From the NCBI GenBank assembly GCA_029448655.1, contig JACCLO010000019.1, forward strand, positions 248,001 to 312,000: a DNA stretch of 64,000 bases, read 5' to 3'. This document shows, piece after piece, positions 63,980 to 64,000 of this stretch. The position numbers were made by a program, and so were the translations under genes. Every line of letters starts with the position of its first letter. Positions within the stretch are counted from its first letter, which is position 1. The notes under the pieces were generated by a model, which made no database searches, had not been told where the DNA came from, and saw only the letters and a list, made by a program, of their open reading frames with translations. This DNA is from Wolfiporia cocos. Its lineage: Eukaryota > Basidiomycota > Agaricomycetes > Polyporales > Phaeolaceae.

Positions 63980-64000
63980 TGACCTGCCCACTTGTGCTCC

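Larger units (their letters stand above)
59456..64000 (+). mobile_element. Element E: third Gypsy family with ORF0, 5' part
   Basis: A plus-strand element starting inside element D; GGAAC (59451-59455) is its expected target copy. The LTR, self-priming PBS, leader, ORF0 and gag lie in the window; pol and the 3' LTR are beyond the end. Gene order LTR-leader-ORF0-gag is the same as in A and B, but the proteins are strongly diverged. Confidence 0.9.

Overview
The window is nuclear DNA of a filamentous fungus, most likely an Agaricomycete (mushroom-forming basidiomycete). The evidence is the many 45-60 nt introns, very C-rich third codon positions, a DUF6698-type gene, a Crinkler/kinase gene, an F-box/LRR-like gene, and large chromodomain Ty3/Gypsy LTR retrotransposons.

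Layout. 1-1620: the 3' end of a DUF6698-type gene with a serine-rich tail that is interrupted by a solo LTR. 1629-11620: element A, a complete Ty3/Gypsy element with identical LTRs and a CCCGC target duplication. 12.8-36.0 kb: a host gene block. It holds an RNA triphosphatase (CET1-like), branched-chain keto-acid dehydrogenase E1-alpha, a single-pass membrane protein, a 4.6 kb gene-poor stretch with a TA-flanked MITE, a C2H2 zinc-finger gene, a PhyH dioxygenase, a small acidic/basic protein, a mitochondrial K+/H+-exchange-related protein, an F-box protein, HSP60, a coiled-coil protein and a Crinkler-like REase-kinase protein. 36.17-64.0 kb: a nest of retrotransposons.

The nest. Element C (minus strand, 36170-54358, duplication CTTAT) carries element B (plus strand, 43734-53716, duplication CTACG; same family as A) inside its 5' leader. 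Beyond C lie an LTR fragment H, cut by element F (a C-type relative, plus strand). F is cut by an A-type LTR (G), which is cut by element D (C-type, minus strand), which is cut by element E (a third family, plus strand) that runs off the window.

Most noteworthy. (1) A/B and E carry an extra ORF of about 270-310 codons upstream of gag ('ORF0'), conserved between two diverged families. (2) A complete dUTPase domain sits at the Pol C-terminus after the chromodomain in A/B, but between Gag and protease in C. (3) In all families the start of the predicted transcript, about 33 nt after TATATA, is an 11-12 nt perfect or near-perfect complement of the sequence just inside the 5' LTR. This predicts Tf1-like self-primed reverse transcription instead of tRNA priming. 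Exon boundaries were inferred by hand from splice signals and reading frame; no search or alignment program was run.
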